From NCBI RefSeq assembly GCF_001570585.1, contig NZ_BBXF01000002.1, positions 434,001 to 498,000 on the forward strand: DNA of 64,000 bases, in the 5' to 3' direction. The translations under genes were made by a program, and so were the position numbers. The notes beneath the pieces were generated by a model that was not told the DNA's origin, searched no databases, and saw nothing but the letters and a program-made list of their open reading frames with translations. The stretch is from Herbidospora daliensis. GTDB lineage: Bacteria > Actinomycetota > Actinomycetes > Streptosporangiales > Streptosporangiaceae. Every line of letters begins with the position of its first letter. Positions within the stretch are counted from its first letter, which is position 1. This document shows positions 19,739-27,747 of this stretch, one piece after another.

Positions 19739-20203
19739 ATGATCGGCACGCTCCTCATGGCCGGCCTCCTCGTCCTGTCGGCCCCCGCCGGCGGCTCTCC
19801 GGGCCGCGACGGCGGCACCCTCGACGGCTTCGCGATCACTCACGTCCCGGCGGGGGCCGGGCCCTCGGTGAGCGACTTCGAGTCCGAATGGGAAGACGTG
19901 ACCTTCGCGACCCGCGTCTGGGAACGCGAGACGCCCGACGGCCACCAGGCCGACCTCCGCGTCGCCGTGCTGCGCGGCGAGGCGCTGACCGACCTGCCGT
20001 CGCTGCGGGAGTTCCTGACCGAATACGACGAGCGCGACGGCTGGAACCTCAAGGAGTTCTCGAAAGACGGCACCCCCGGCCTGGCGACCGACACCGAGGC
20101 CTTCTGGCTCGACTCACCCGGGGTGGCGCTGACGGTCCGCATCACCGAGAACCCCCTGACCACCGACGACCTGATGGACGTCGTGCGGGGAATCGGCGAT
20201 TAG
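19739..20203 (+). CDS. Small secreted protein of unknown function
   Basis: A 154-residue frame begins at ATG 19739 behind AGGGAG. The first 20 residues are a hydrophobic export signal (MIGTLLMAGLLVLSAPAGG). The mature part alternates beta strands (FAITHVPAG, ADLRVAVLRGE, VALTVRITE) with an acidic helix. It is the second gene of the GAF-regulator unit. The stop overlaps the dnaX stop by 4 bp (convergent). No family recognised. Confidence 0.7.
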   Translation: MIGTLLMAGLLVLSAPAGGSPGRDGGTLDGFAITHVPAGAGPSVSDFESEWEDVTFATRVWERETPDGHQADLRVAVLRGEALTDLPSLREFLTEYDERDGWNLKEFSKDGTPGLATDTEAFWLDSPGVALTVRITENPLTTDDLMDVVRGIGD

Positions 20204-22728
20204 GAGTGGTCGATCTCCTGGATGACCCGGCCGCCGAGCTCCTTCTGGAGCAGCGCCAGCCCTGAGAGGCCGTCGGTGTCGACGTCGGCGTCGTTGTCGG
20301 GGTCGACGTCGTCCACCTCCGACTTCTTCGAACGCGACGGCACCGCGTCCGGCCAGGCCTGCCGGGCGGGCGCGGCGGCCGCCGCCTGCCGGGGCGCCGC
20401 CGCCCGTGGCGGAGGGGCCTCGTAGTCGGACTGCGGGGCCGGCCGTTCGAACTCGTCGGTCGGCGCATCGGGCCACGACTCGTCGGTGGCGGCCTTCTCG
20501 GGCTGCTTACGAGCCGGGGCGGCCTCCCGGGCAGGCTGAGTCGGCGGAGCGGGCGCAGGCGGGGCGGCCGCCTGAGCCTGCTGCACCGGCTGCGCGGGCT
20601 GAGCGGGTTGAACCGGCGGTGCCGGCGGCGGAGACGGCTGGGACGGACGAGCAGCCTGCCCGCCTCCGGTACCGCCCACGACGACGTCGACCCGCCAGCG
20701 GCCTCCGAGCACGTCACCGAGGGCCGCGGCGACGACCTCGTCACGCTTGCCCTTCAGGAAGCCCTGAACGTCGCCCGGCTTCTCGAACCCGACCGTCACC
20801 ACGTTGCCCTCGGCCCCAAGCAGGCGGCCCTGGGCGTTGAGGATCATCCAGGCGACCCGCTGCCGGTTCTTGACCGCCTCCAGCACCTGCGGCCACACCT
20901 GCGCCACCACACCCACTCCAGCGGCCGCCTGCGGGGCCTGAGCGGGCTGGGGCGCCTCGGCCTGCTGCGGGGAAGCCGGAACGTCGGCGGGCCGGCCACC
21001 GGACCCGGGCTTGACGGCTGTAGGCCAGTCACCGGCCGGGGGAGCGGCAGGCTGGGCCGCTTGGGCCTGGGTCGCGGGCCCGCCCGAACCGGGCTTGACC
21101 GTCTCGGGCCAGTCGTCGGCCGAGCCACCCGCCGCCGGTCGGCCGTTGACCTGCCCGGCACCAGGCTGGGCATCAGAGGAACCGGTCTGAGCGGGCGATG
21201 CCCCGGTCTGCTGACCCGAGCCATGGTCCTGCTGCGCACCGGGCATGCCCTGCTGAGCCCTGAGCTGCGGGCTTTGCCCCATTTCCGCGGCACTGTTGGG
21301 CGCTTGGTCCTGATAGGCACCGCGCTGCGAGGTCTGGCTTTGATCAGCACCGTGCTGCGGGGTCTGCACCCCCGGGGCGCTCTGCGGCGAAGCCTGCCCT
21401 TGATAGGTCCCTGCCTGCGGCGCCTGACCCTGATACGCCGCTTGTGGAGCCTGCCCCTGATACGCCCCAGCCTGGGAAGCCTGCCCCGCGTGGCCGCCAT
21501 GCTGGCCGACGACGTGAGCCGTCGCCGGACCGCCCGCCGGGTATGCCGCAACCTGCCCGCGCGCCCCCGCGACCCCGTCGCGCTCCAGCCGCTCCAGGCG
21601 GGTCATCATCGCCGCCTCGCCGCCTTCGGCCGCAGGCAGCAGGATGCGGGCGCACATCAGCTCCAGGAGCAGTCGGGGCGACGCCGCCCCCCGCATCTCC
21701 GTCAGCCCCGCGTTGAAAATCTCCCCCGCCCGCGTCAGCTCGGCGGGCCCCATCGCGGCCGCCTGCCCCTGCAGGCGCTCCAGCTCGTCGGCGGGCCGGT
21801 CGAGCAGCCCGTTGGCCGCCGCCTCGGGCACGTTCGCCAGGATCACCAGGTCGCGGAACCGCTCCAGCAGGTCGGTCGCGAAGCGGCGCGGGTCGTGGCC
21901 GCCCTCGATCACCCGGTTGACCGCCTGGAAGACCTGCCCGCCGTCACGCCGGGCGAAGGCGCCGACGATCTCGTCGAGGAGGTCGCCGTCGGTGTAGCCG
22001 AGCAGGGACACCGCACGCGAGTAGGTGATCCCGTTCTCGTCGGCGCCGGCCAGGAGCTGGTCGAGGATCGACAACGAGTCGCGGGCCGACCCGGCCCCGG
22101 CGCGGACCACCAGAGGAAGCGCGGCCGGCTCGTAGGGCACCGACTCCGACGCGAGGATCTCCTCCATGAGCGCTTTCAGCGTCGCCGGAGGCATCAGCCG
22201 GAACGGGTAGTGGTGGGTGCGCGACTTGATCGTCCCGATGACCTTCTCGGGCTCGGTCGTCGCGAAGACGAACTTCAGGTGCGGCGGAGGCTCCTCGACG
22301 AGTTTCAGCAGCGCGTTGAAACCCTCGCGGGTCACCATGTGCGCCTCGTCGATGATGTAAATCTTGAACCGCGCCGACACGGGCGCGAAGAAAGCGCGTT
22401 CACGCAGGTCACGCGCGTCGTCGACACCACCGTGAGAGGCGGCGTCGATCTCGATCACGTCGAGGTGGCCGGGCCCGGTCGGGGCCAGCGCGACGCACGA
22501 CTCGCACACGCCGCAGGGATCGGGAGTCGGCCCCTGCTCACAGTTGAGGCTCCGGGCGAGGATCCGCGCGCTCGACGTCTTGCCGCATCCACGAGGGCCG
22601 CTGAAGAGGTAGGCATGGTTCACGCGCCCGCTTCTGAGAGCCTGGCGGAGCGGATCGGTGACGTGCTCCTGCCCTTTGACCTCTGCAAACGTCCCAGGAC
22701 GGTATTTGCGGTAGAGCGCGAGACTCAT
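20200..22728 (-). CDS. dnaX: DNA polymerase III subunits gamma/tau
   Basis: An 842-residue clamp-loader ATPase. Walker A is GPRGCGKT (44-51), four zinc-binding Cys lie at 63, 72, 75 and 78, and DEAH is at 127-130. Domain III follows to about 370. The next 250 residues are a low-complexity Gln/Ala/Pro/Gly linker with degenerate YQGQA repeats (about 21400-21480). The C-terminal part has a tau-like domain and another Pro/Ala-rich segment. The ATG at 22728 has a GAGGAG site; the longer frame to 22764 is unlikely. The SRP RNA gene lies directly upstream, a common actinobacterial arrangement. Confidence 0.96.
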   Translation of the reverse strand: MSLALYRKYRPGTFAEVKGQEHVTDPLRQALRSGRVNHAYLFSGPRGCGKTSSARILARSLNCEQGPTPDPCGVCESCVALAPTGPGHLDVIEIDAASHGGVDDARDLRERAFFAPVSARFKIYIIDEAHMVTREGFNALLKLVEEPPPHLKFVFATTEPEKVIGTIKSRTHHYPFRLMPPATLKALMEEILASESVPYEPAALPLVVRAGAGSARDSLSILDQLLAGADENGITYSRAVSLLGYTDGDLLDEIVGAFARRDGGQVFQAVNRVIEGGHDPRRFATDLLERFRDLVILANVPEAAANGLLDRPADELERLQGQAAAMGPAELTRAGEIFNAGLTEMRGAASPRLLLELMCARILLPAAEGGEAAMMTRLERLERDGVAGARGQVAAYPAGGPATAHVVGQHGGHAGQASQAGAYQGQAPQAAYQGQAPQAGTYQGQASPQSAPGVQTPQHGADQSQTSQRGAYQDQAPNSAAEMGQSPQLRAQQGMPGAQQDHGSGQQTGASPAQTGSSDAQPGAGQVNGRPAAGGSADDWPETVKPGSGGPATQAQAAQPAAPPAGDWPTAVKPGSGGRPADVPASPQQAEAPQPAQAPQAAAGVGVVAQVWPQVLEAVKNRQRVAWMILNAQGRLLGAEGNVVTVGFEKPGDVQGFLKGKRDEVVAAALGDVLGGRWRVDVVVGGTGGGQAARPSQPSPPPAPPVQPAQPAQPVQQAQAAAPPAPAPPTQPAREAAPARKQPEKAATDESWPDAPTDEFERPAPQSDYEAPPPRAAAPRQAAAAAPARQAWPDAVPSRSKKSEVDDVDPDNDADVDTDGLSGLALLQKELGGRVIQEIDHS

Positions 22729-22768
22729 GAACGGTCTCCTCGGGGAGAGCAGAACCGGAAGCAAAGAA

Positions 22769-22852
22769 CCCCCCGCACACCCGCCAGAGCCCGCTTATCC
22801 TTGCTGCCTTCCGGCCCTGGGGAGGTTCACAGGATGACGCCGCGCGAGGGGT
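22769..22852 (-). ncRNA. ffs: Signal recognition particle RNA (small bacterial 4.5S type)
   Basis: On the minus strand the conserved tip reads CAGGGCCGGAAGGCAGCAAGG, with the GGAA tetraloop and the symmetric loop typical of SRP RNA helix 8. The ends pair: CCCCTCGCGC at the 5' side with GTGCGGGGGG at the 3' side. It lies about 40 nt upstream of dnaX on the same strand. The exact ends are estimated from the pairing. Confidence 0.85.
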
Positions 22853-22944
22853 CCGAGGACAGTCTAGCCGCCAGCCGCACCACCTGTGCCCAGCCCTCCG
22901 ATTGGAAGGACGGCGCATGCGCCAAGTCATGTAAGCTTCTCGGC

Positions 22945-23033
22945 GGAGGATTCGCCTAGTTGGCCTAGGGCGCACGATTGGAAATCGTGTTTCGGGAAAC
23001 CGATCAGGGGTTCAAATCCCCTATCCTCCGCCA
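22945..23033 (+). tRNA. tRNA-Ser (anticodon GGA)
   Basis: A full cloverleaf with acceptor GGAGGAT/ATCCTCC, D-arm GCCTAGTTGGCCTAGGGC, anticodon stem CACGA/TCGTG around loop TTGGAAA (anticodon GGA), a long class II variable arm, T-arm GGGGTTCAAATCCCC, and an encoded CCA. It reads UCC and UCU codons. Confidence 0.95.
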
Positions 23034-23035
23034 CC

Positions 23036-23080
23036 AGAAGGGGCAGGTCGCACAGCCGACCAGCCCCTTCTTTCTTTTTC
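23036..23080 (+). terminator. Intrinsic terminator of tRNA-Ser(GGA)
   Basis: AGAAGGGGC (23036-23044) pairs with GCCCCTTCT (23063-23071), an inner GGTCG/CGACC stem extends it, and a T-rich run follows. Confidence 0.9.
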
Positions 23081-23182
23081 CGTTACGGCTCCGCCCACCC
23101 CGGCACCGCCCGCCGCCCCGGCTAAGGCCGCAACCGGCGCCAACCGCCCGCGCCGGCTACGCCCGCGACGAGAAATCTGCTC

Positions 23183-23626
23183 TCACCCCAAGCCGCTGTC
23201 GTCCCTCTCCCGCCCTGGGGGACCACCGCCCCAGTTTCCAGCGATCCAGACCCCACCTGGTTCCGGCCAATCGTCGTGTGCCTGGCGAGTCCGCCACCGC
23301 TTCACGTATTCGCCGATCTCGGCCTCCGTCTTCGGCAGGGCCAGCCACTCCTCCGCCGCCAGCCGGACCTCCCGCATCGCGATCGTGTCGGTCTCGTCGC
23401 CGTAGTCGACGGGCCAGTGGTCGAAGATGTCGTCGATCTCCATCCAGACGGGATAGACGTCGACCAGGTGATCGATCCCGTAGTCGAGGAGGCTGCCCGC
23501 GGACCGGAGGAAGGGATCGCGCATCTCCTCCGGGTCGTCGTGGGCGAGGGCGGCCCTCAGGAGCCGGTCCAGCTCGGCAATCAGTTCGGCCTCTTCCGCG
23601 GTGCTCATCCCCGCATGATCGCTCAT
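23183..23626 (-). CDS. Hypothetical acidic cytosolic protein
   Basis: A 147-residue frame if it starts at ATG 23626 (141 if at ATG 23608; neither has a clear ribosome site). It is helical, acidic and Trp-rich in the C-terminal half (RWRTRQAHDDWPEPGGVW). No signal peptide or membrane segment. It is divergent from the zinc protease with only 21 bp between starts. No family recognised. Confidence 0.6.
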   Translation of the reverse strand: MSDHAGMSTAEEAELIAELDRLLRAALAHDDPEEMRDPFLRSAGSLLDYGIDHLVDVYPVWMEIDDIFDHWPVDYGDETDTIAMREVRLAAEEWLALPKTEAEIGEYVKRWRTRQAHDDWPEPGGVWIAGNWGGGPPGRERDDSGLG

Positions 23627-23647
23627 CGGAAGGGCAGTAGCGCGCCC

Positions 23648-24505
23648 ATGGATTTCGATGACCAAGCGCAACTCGACTCGTCTCAGGTCGAGAACCGTGG
23701 CCGGGGCGGGATCCCCGGTGGCGGGCTTGCGATCGGCGGTGGCGCGGCCGGCATCATCGCGTTGATCGTCGCCCTCGTCTTCGGCATCAACCCCGGTGAC
23801 ATCACCGGCGGGGGAGGCTCGGAGAACCCGGCCGTCCAGCCCTCCAGTGACCTCGGCGAGAAGTGCAAGACCGGCGCGGACGCCGACCAGGACGAGCAGT
23901 GCCGGGTCGTCGGTGTCGTCAACAGCTTGCAGGACTACTGGGCCACGCAGGTCGACGGCTACCAGAAGGCCAAGACGGCGCTCTTCGAGCAGGGCGTGCA
24001 GACCGAGTGCGGCGCGGCCGACTCGGCCGTGGGGCCCTTCTACTGCCCGGTCGACCGCTACGTCTATCTGGACCTGAGCTTCTTCAACCAACTGGAATCG
24101 CAGCTGGGCGCGGCGAACACCCCGTTCGCCCAGTCCTACGTGATCGCCCACGAGTACGGCCACCACGTCCAGAACCTCACCGGCACCCTGGAGCAGAGCG
24201 GCGGCGAGGGGGCCGACAGCGGGTCGGTCCGGGTGGAGCTCCAGGCGGACTGCTACGCGGGCGTCTGGGCCAAGAACGCCGTCGACACCGGCTTCTTCGC
24301 CAACGCGTTCACCGACAAGGACATCCAGGAGGCGCTCGACGCCGCCTCGGCGGTCGGCGACGACTCGATCCAGCGCAAGAGCGGGGGCCAGGTGAACCCC
24401 GACGCCTTCACCCACGGCACCTCGGAGCAGCGGGTCACCTGGTTCACGAACGGCTACAAATCAGGAGATCCAGCACGATGTGACACGTTCTCCGGGTCGA
24501 TCTGA
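23648..24505 (+). CDS. Neutral zinc metallopeptidase (YpfJ family), membrane-anchored
   Basis: A 285-residue protein. A Gly-rich N-terminus leads to one transmembrane helix (about 28-46, ending LIVALVFG). The extracytoplasmic domain has the zinc motif HEYGHHVQ near residue 173, and ELQADCYAGVWA downstream supplies the third ligand (Glu). Four or more Cys may form disulphides. ATG 23648 fits the family length; the longer frame upstream is not supported. The substrate is unknown. Confidence 0.9.
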   Translation: MDFDDQAQLDSSQVENRGRGGIPGGGLAIGGGAAGIIALIVALVFGINPGDITGGGGSENPAVQPSSDLGEKCKTGADADQDEQCRVVGVVNSLQDYWATQVDGYQKAKTALFEQGVQTECGAADSAVGPFYCPVDRYVYLDLSFFNQLESQLGAANTPFAQSYVIAHEYGHHVQNLTGTLEQSGGEGADSGSVRVELQADCYAGVWAKNAVDTGFFANAFTDKDIQEALDAASAVGDDSIQRKSGGQVNPDAFTHGTSEQRVTWFTNGYKSGDPARCDTFSGSI

Positions 24506-24531
24506 CCCTGGCCACCTTCGTCTCATAAACT
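24502..24531 (+). promoter_or_regulatory. Promoter of the small ParB-like gene
   Basis: -35-like CTGACC (24502-24507), an 18-bp spacer, and -10 TAAACT (24526-24531), exactly 7 nt before GTG 24539. This predicts a leaderless mRNA. Confidence 0.55.
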
Positions 24532-24538
24532 ACATAGC

Positions 24539-24829
24539 GTGATCTTTAAGTTGGTCGGCGACGAACGCCCTTATCCCGAGCACGGCCTCGGGCATCGCGA
24601 GTGGGCGCAGATTCCGCCCCGCCAGGTCAGACTGGACGCGCTCATCACCACCAAGGCCAACCTCGACCTGCACTCGCTGCTGGCCAAGGACTCCACCTTC
24701 TACGGTGACCTCTTCCCACACGTCGTCCAGTGGGAGGGCGAGCTCTACCTGGAAGACGGGCTCCATCGGGCCCTGCGTGCGGCGCTGCACCAGCGCTCGG
24801 TGCTGCACGCGCGGGTGCTCGAACTCTGA
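24539..24829 (+). CDS. Conserved small protein, often labelled VapB-like, with ParB/Srx-like motif
   Basis: A 96-residue protein well conserved in actinobacteria by my recollection. It has LDALITTK, then LLAKDSTFYGDLFPHVVQWEG and LYLEDGLHRALRAAL. The last motif resembles the DGHHR turn of ParB-N/sulfiredoxin folds. The VapB antitoxin label used for relatives is doubtful: no PIN-domain toxin lies nearby and the chain lacks an obvious antitoxin DNA-binding domain. The GTG start is leaderless. Confidence 0.7.
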   Translation: MIFKLVGDERPYPEHGLGHREWAQIPPRQVRLDALITTKANLDLHSLLAKDSTFYGDLFPHVVQWEGELYLEDGLHRALRAALHQRSVLHARVLEL

Positions 24830-24841
24830 GGCGGAAACGAA

Positions 24842-24872
24842 AAGACCCGGTGTGATGATCACACCGGGTCTT
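24842..24872 (-). terminator. Bidirectional terminator hairpin
   Basis: Perfect 13-bp stem AAGACCCGGTGTG / CACACCGGGTCTT with an ATGAT loop. The minus-strand 3' side is T-rich (CTTTTCGTTT), so it best terminates tRNA-Ser(CGA); it can also end the upstream plus-strand gene. Confidence 0.85.
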
Positions 24873-24880
24873 CGTATGCG

Positions 24881-24968
24881 TGGCGGTGGTGGTGGGATTT
24901 GAACCCACGGTAGGTTGCCCTACACGCGCTTTCGAGGCGCGCTCCATCGGCCACTAGGAGACACCACC
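24881..24968 (-). tRNA. tRNA-Ser (anticodon CGA)
   Basis: Minus-strand cloverleaf: acceptor GGTGGTG/CACCACC, anticodon stem GCGCGC/GCGCGT-type around loop CTCGAAA (anticodon CGA), long variable arm, T-arm GTGGGTTCAAATCCCAC, and encoded CCA. It reads UCG. Confidence 0.95.
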
Positions 24969-24991
24969 GCAGAGCAGCTTACCGGAAAAGG

Positions 24992-25429
24992 TCACTGCTC
25001 GCGCCTCGCGGCGAAGAAGGCCGAAAGCAAGGCAGAACATTCCTCTTCGCGTACGCCCATGACCACCTCGGGCCGATGGTTGAGCCGCCGGTCGCGAACC
25101 ACGTCCCACAACGACCCGACGGCCCCGCCCTTCTCGTCGACGGCCCCGTAGACGATCCTGTCGACCCGAGAGAGCACGGCGGCCCCCGCGCACATCGTGC
25201 AGGGCTCCAGCGTCACGACGAGGGTGCAGCCGGACAGCCGCCATTGCCCCAGCGCCGCGGCCGCGGCCCGCAGGGCCAGGATCTCGGCATGGGCGGTCGG
25301 ATCGCCCGACGACTCGCGCGTGTTCGAGGCCCGCGCCAGCACCCGGTCTCCGGACACGACGACGGCGCCCACGGGCACCTCACCCCGCTGCGACGCCTCC
25401 AGGGCCTCGGCGAGGGCCAGGCCCATCAC
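24992..25429 (-). CDS. tadA: tRNA-specific adenosine deaminase
   Basis: A 145-residue zinc deaminase that converts A34 to inosine in tRNA-Arg(ACG). The zinc and proton-shuttle motif is HAE near residue 48, with PCTMC near 76-80. Length is normal. The GTG start is followed directly by ATG. It lies 18 bp downstream of two TadA-associated paralogues on the same strand and next to a tRNA-Ser gene. Confidence 0.95.
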   Translation of the reverse strand: MMGLALAEALEASQRGEVPVGAVVVSGDRVLARASNTRESSGDPTAHAEILALRAAAAALGQWRLSGCTLVVTLEPCTMCAGAAVLSRVDRIVYGAVDEKGGAVGSLWDVVRDRRLNHRPEVVMGVREEECSALLSAFFAARREQ

Positions 25430-25447
25430 CTGGTCGTACAGAGAAGA

Positions 25448-25930
25448 TCACCTGAGCCGGTCGAGCTCTTCGCCGAAGGCGAGGCGCTCGGCGACGACCG
25501 ACAGGACGTCGGCGGGCAGCATGCCCTCCTCGACGCTCAGCTCCAGCAGCTCCTCGGCGCGCAGGCCGAAGTCGGCCAGCAGCTCGAAGTCGCCGCCGGG
25601 GCGGACCCCGAGGTCGGGCGTCTCCTTGTCGACGGCGATGCCGGCCAGCTCGGCGAACAGCTCGCCGAGCGGGTCGGTGGCCCCGGCCTGGGCGTCGGAC
25701 AGGAACACCCTCGGGTCGAGGTCGCCCTCGTAGCGCACGAGGGCGAACCACTCGTCTTCGACCTCGACGCACAGGAGCACCAGCTCGTCGCCCGTCAGGG
25801 CGAGGGCCTCGCTCACGGCGTCGCCGACGTCGTCGGCGATCTCGGCTTCGGACAGGTCGACCTCGGCCCCCGACCAGCGGCCGTTGGTGCGCAGGAAAGC
25901 GGCGGCGAAGAGATTGGTTCGCGTGGGCAT
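25448..25930 (-). CDS. tRNA adenosine deaminase-associated protein, copy 2
   Basis: A 160-residue acidic protein from ATG 25930. It matches the small family found beside tadA in actinobacteria. Shared features with the upstream copy are a strand rich in Val/Leu, then RVFLSD, an acidic mid-part and a C-terminal helical LADFGLRAEELLELS-type segment. The function is unknown; the tadA context suggests a role with the deaminase. It lies 20 bp after copy 1. Confidence 0.75.
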   Translation of the reverse strand: MPTRTNLFAAAFLRTNGRWSGAEVDLSEAEIADDVGDAVSEALALTGDELVLLCVEVEDEWFALVRYEGDLDPRVFLSDAQAGATDPLGELFAELAGIAVDKETPDLGVRPGGDFELLADFGLRAEELLELSVEEGMLPADVLSVVAERLAFGEELDRLR

Positions 25931-25950
25931 GGCGAGGTCCCGAGGTTTTC

Positions 25951-26439
25951 TCAGCCGATGATGGCGTCGACGGCGCGTTCGAAGGGGTCGCGGAATCCGA
26001 GTCGGGCGGCGATGCTGAACAGCACCTCGTCGGGGTAGAGGTCGCGGTCGCCCGACAGGGCGCCCAGCTCCATCTCGTCGAGGCCGAGGTCGGCGAAGAC
26101 CGACAGGTCGCCCGCGGGCAACACGCTGTCGAGCTCCTCCTCCTCGGGCACCGGGACGTCGATGAAGTCGAGCACCTGCCGCGCGAGCGGCCACTCCCAC
26201 GACGCGGTGATGTCTGACAGGAAGACGCTCACCCGCTCGCCGAAGACCCGTAATGCCACGAAGAAGTCATCCCCAACGGCGACCAGGCCAATCGTTCCGG
26301 CGTTGCTGGGCTGCTGGCGCAGCGCCTGGAGCAGGCCCCGGAGGTCAGAGGTGAGCGCCACTGGGAGCATTTCGGCTTCCCACTGGTCGTCTTCGCGGTA
26401 GACCACGATGGCGAAGTCAAGTACGTCTTCGTCTGTCAT
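25951..26439 (-). CDS. tRNA adenosine deaminase-associated protein, copy 1
   Basis: A 162-residue acidic protein, ATG 26439 with a GGTGGAG site. It starts with [19 protein letters not shown], a strand pattern typical of the family, and has [10 protein letters not shown] and [16 protein letters not shown], matching copy 2 in order. It heads the three-gene unit ending in tadA. Tandem duplication is the simplest explanation. Confidence 0.75.
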   Translation of the reverse strand: MTDEDVLDFAIVVYREDDQWEAEMLPVALTSDLRGLLQALRQQPSNAGTIGLVAVGDDFFVALRVFGERVSVFLSDITASWEWPLARQVLDFIDVPVPEEEELDSVLPAGDLSVFADLGLDEMELGALSGDRDLYPDEVLFSIAARLGFRDPFERAVDAIIG

Positions 26440-26564
26440 CTGATCTCCACCGACGCGGTCATCACGGCCGTAATGGTTTCAGACGCGCGACACCCCCGTC
26501 CGGTTGTCGCGCAAATTGTGATCAAAACCGCCGGGCGGGTTCGGATGTCTGTTCCGGTTGACGG

Positions 26565-26570
26565 TACCTT
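26565..26570 (+). promoter_or_regulatory. Leaderless -10 box for upp
   Basis: TACCTT, exactly 7 nt before ATG 26578; no ribosome site. The -35 is not clear. Confidence 0.45.
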
Positions 26571-26577
26571 TTGTCCC

Positions 26578-27216
26578 ATGGAGACCCATGTCGTTGACCA
26601 CCCGCTCGTTTCGCACAAGCTCACGACCCTTCGTGACGTGCGGACCGACTCGCCGACCTTCCGGCGGCTGGCCGACGAACTGGTGACCCTCCTCGCCTAC
26701 GAGGCGACCAGGGACGTGCGCGTCACCGAGGTGACCGTGGAGACGCCCCTCACTCCCACTCAGGGTGTACGTCTCTCCCGTCCGACACCTTTGGTAGTGC
26801 CGATCCTGCGGGCGGGCCTCGGCATGCTCGACGGGATGATGCGGCTGCTCCCCACGGCCGAGGTCGGCTTCCTCGGGATGATCCGCAACGAGGAGACCCT
26901 GGAGGCCTCCACCTACGCCACCCGGCTGCCCGACGACCTGTCGGGCCGGCAGTGCTTCGTGCTCGACCCGATGCTCGCGACCGGCGGCACCCTGGCCGCC
27001 GCGATCCAGTTCCTCTTCGCCAGGGGCGCCGTCGACGTGACCGCGCTCTGTCTCCTGGCCGCCCCCGAGGGCATCGCCCACCTCGACGGGGTCTTCAAGG
27101 ACTCCGGCCACCCCATCAGGCTCGTCACCGCCGGCCTCGACGAGCGGCTCAACGACCAGGGCTACATCCTCCCCGGCCTCGGCGACGCCGGAGACCGGCT
27201 CTACGGTGTCGCCTGA
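26578..27216 (+). CDS. upp: Uracil phosphoribosyltransferase
   Basis: A 212-residue pyrimidine-salvage enzyme making UMP from uracil and PRPP. The PRPP loop is [13 protein letters not shown] near residues 129-141, and the uracil-binding C-terminus is [15 protein letters not shown]. The ATG at 26578 gives the usual length; the longer frame from 26473 is not supported. Confidence 0.96.
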   Translation: METHVVDHPLVSHKLTTLRDVRTDSPTFRRLADELVTLLAYEATRDVRVTEVTVETPLTPTQGVRLSRPTPLVVPILRAGLGMLDGMMRLLPTAEVGFLGMIRNEETLEASTYATRLPDDLSGRQCFVLDPMLATGGTLAAAIQFLFARGAVDVTALCLLAAPEGIAHLDGVFKDSGHPIRLVTAGLDERLNDQGYILPGLGDAGDRLYGVA

Positions 27217-27252
27217 TTAGTTACACTTGGTGACTGCTCGGGTACGTACAGT

Positions 27253-27278
27253 AGTGACGACGTCTCTTTAGCGTCACT
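27253..27278. promoter_or_regulatory. Inverted repeat downstream of upp
   Basis: AGTGACG (27253-27259) and CGTCACT (27272-27278), a perfect 7-bp pair with a 12-nt loop. There is no T-tract, so it may be a weak terminator or an operator for the next small gene. Confidence 0.35.
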
Positions 27279-27311
27279 CGGTGTTACGTGGGGCGCGCAC
27301 CAGGGAGAGCC

Positions 27312-27506
27312 ATGAGTCAGTATGAGCAGGTCGAGGCCATGCTCCGTGATGAGTTCGCCGGAATTCACCCGGCTTCTACTGTCACGCGCTGTATTCAGGC
27401 CGCCCACCATGGGGCCGTGGAAGTGACGGGTCACGCCTATCCCGGGCTGGTGGAGCGCATCGCGCGCCGGCACCTCCAGGTTCTCGCTACCGCGACGGAG
27501 TCATAG
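27312..27506 (+). CDS. Small helical protein, possible three-helix-bundle dimerisation type
   Basis: A 64-residue protein from ATG 27312 with GGGAGA ahead of it. It reads as three helices: EQVEAMLRDEFAG, a VTRCIQAAHHGAVEV helix, and LVERIARRHLQVLA. Similar short proteins accompany phosphoribosyl and salvage genes in actinobacteria, but I cannot name the function. Confidence 0.65.
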   Translation: MSQYEQVEAMLRDEFAGIHPASTVTRCIQAAHHGAVEVTGHAYPGLVERIARRHLQVLATATES

Positions 27507-27588
27507 CGAGGCCGGTAGTTCCGGCTTTAAGCGCTTTACCGAACCAGGTGCCTGGGTAATCTATGACTCAGTGGGAGTGGTGACCGCA

Positions 27589-27747
27589 GTGCAGGTCAAG
27601 AAGATTCTCAAGTGGGGAGCTGTTGCTCTGGTGGCTTTCTACCTGTTGTCGCGGCCGCATGACGCCGCCGACACCGTGACCGGCGCGGTCACCGGGGTCG
27701 TCAACGGCGCCAACTCAGTCGCCCAATTCTTCGCGCGACTGTCATGA
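27589..27747 (+). CDS. 52-residue membrane-anchored peptide
   Basis: A short frame from GTG 27589 to TGA 27747. A basic start (MQVKKILKWG) precedes a hydrophobic segment (AVALVAFYLLS) and an amphipathic tail with TGAVTGVVNGANSV. Its TGA overlaps the ATG of the next gene (ATGA, 27744-27747), so the two are coupled. A GGGAG site lies 11 nt upstream; in-frame GTGs at 27577 and 27580 are alternatives. TAATCT at 27557-27562 could be the -10 box. Confidence 0.6.
   Translation: MQVKKILKWGAVALVAFYLLSRPHDAADTVTGAVTGVVNGANSVAQFFARLS

Noticed and set aside
24539-24829. VapBC toxin-antitoxin pair
   Set aside because: No PIN-domain toxin is adjacent on either side.
22945-24968. tRNA-Ser genes as integration sites of a genomic island
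   Set aside because: No integrase, direct repeat of the tRNA end or island genes between or beside them.
27577-27582. Upstream GTGs for the 52-residue peptide
   Set aside because: They overlap or touch the GGGAG site, leaving no spacing.
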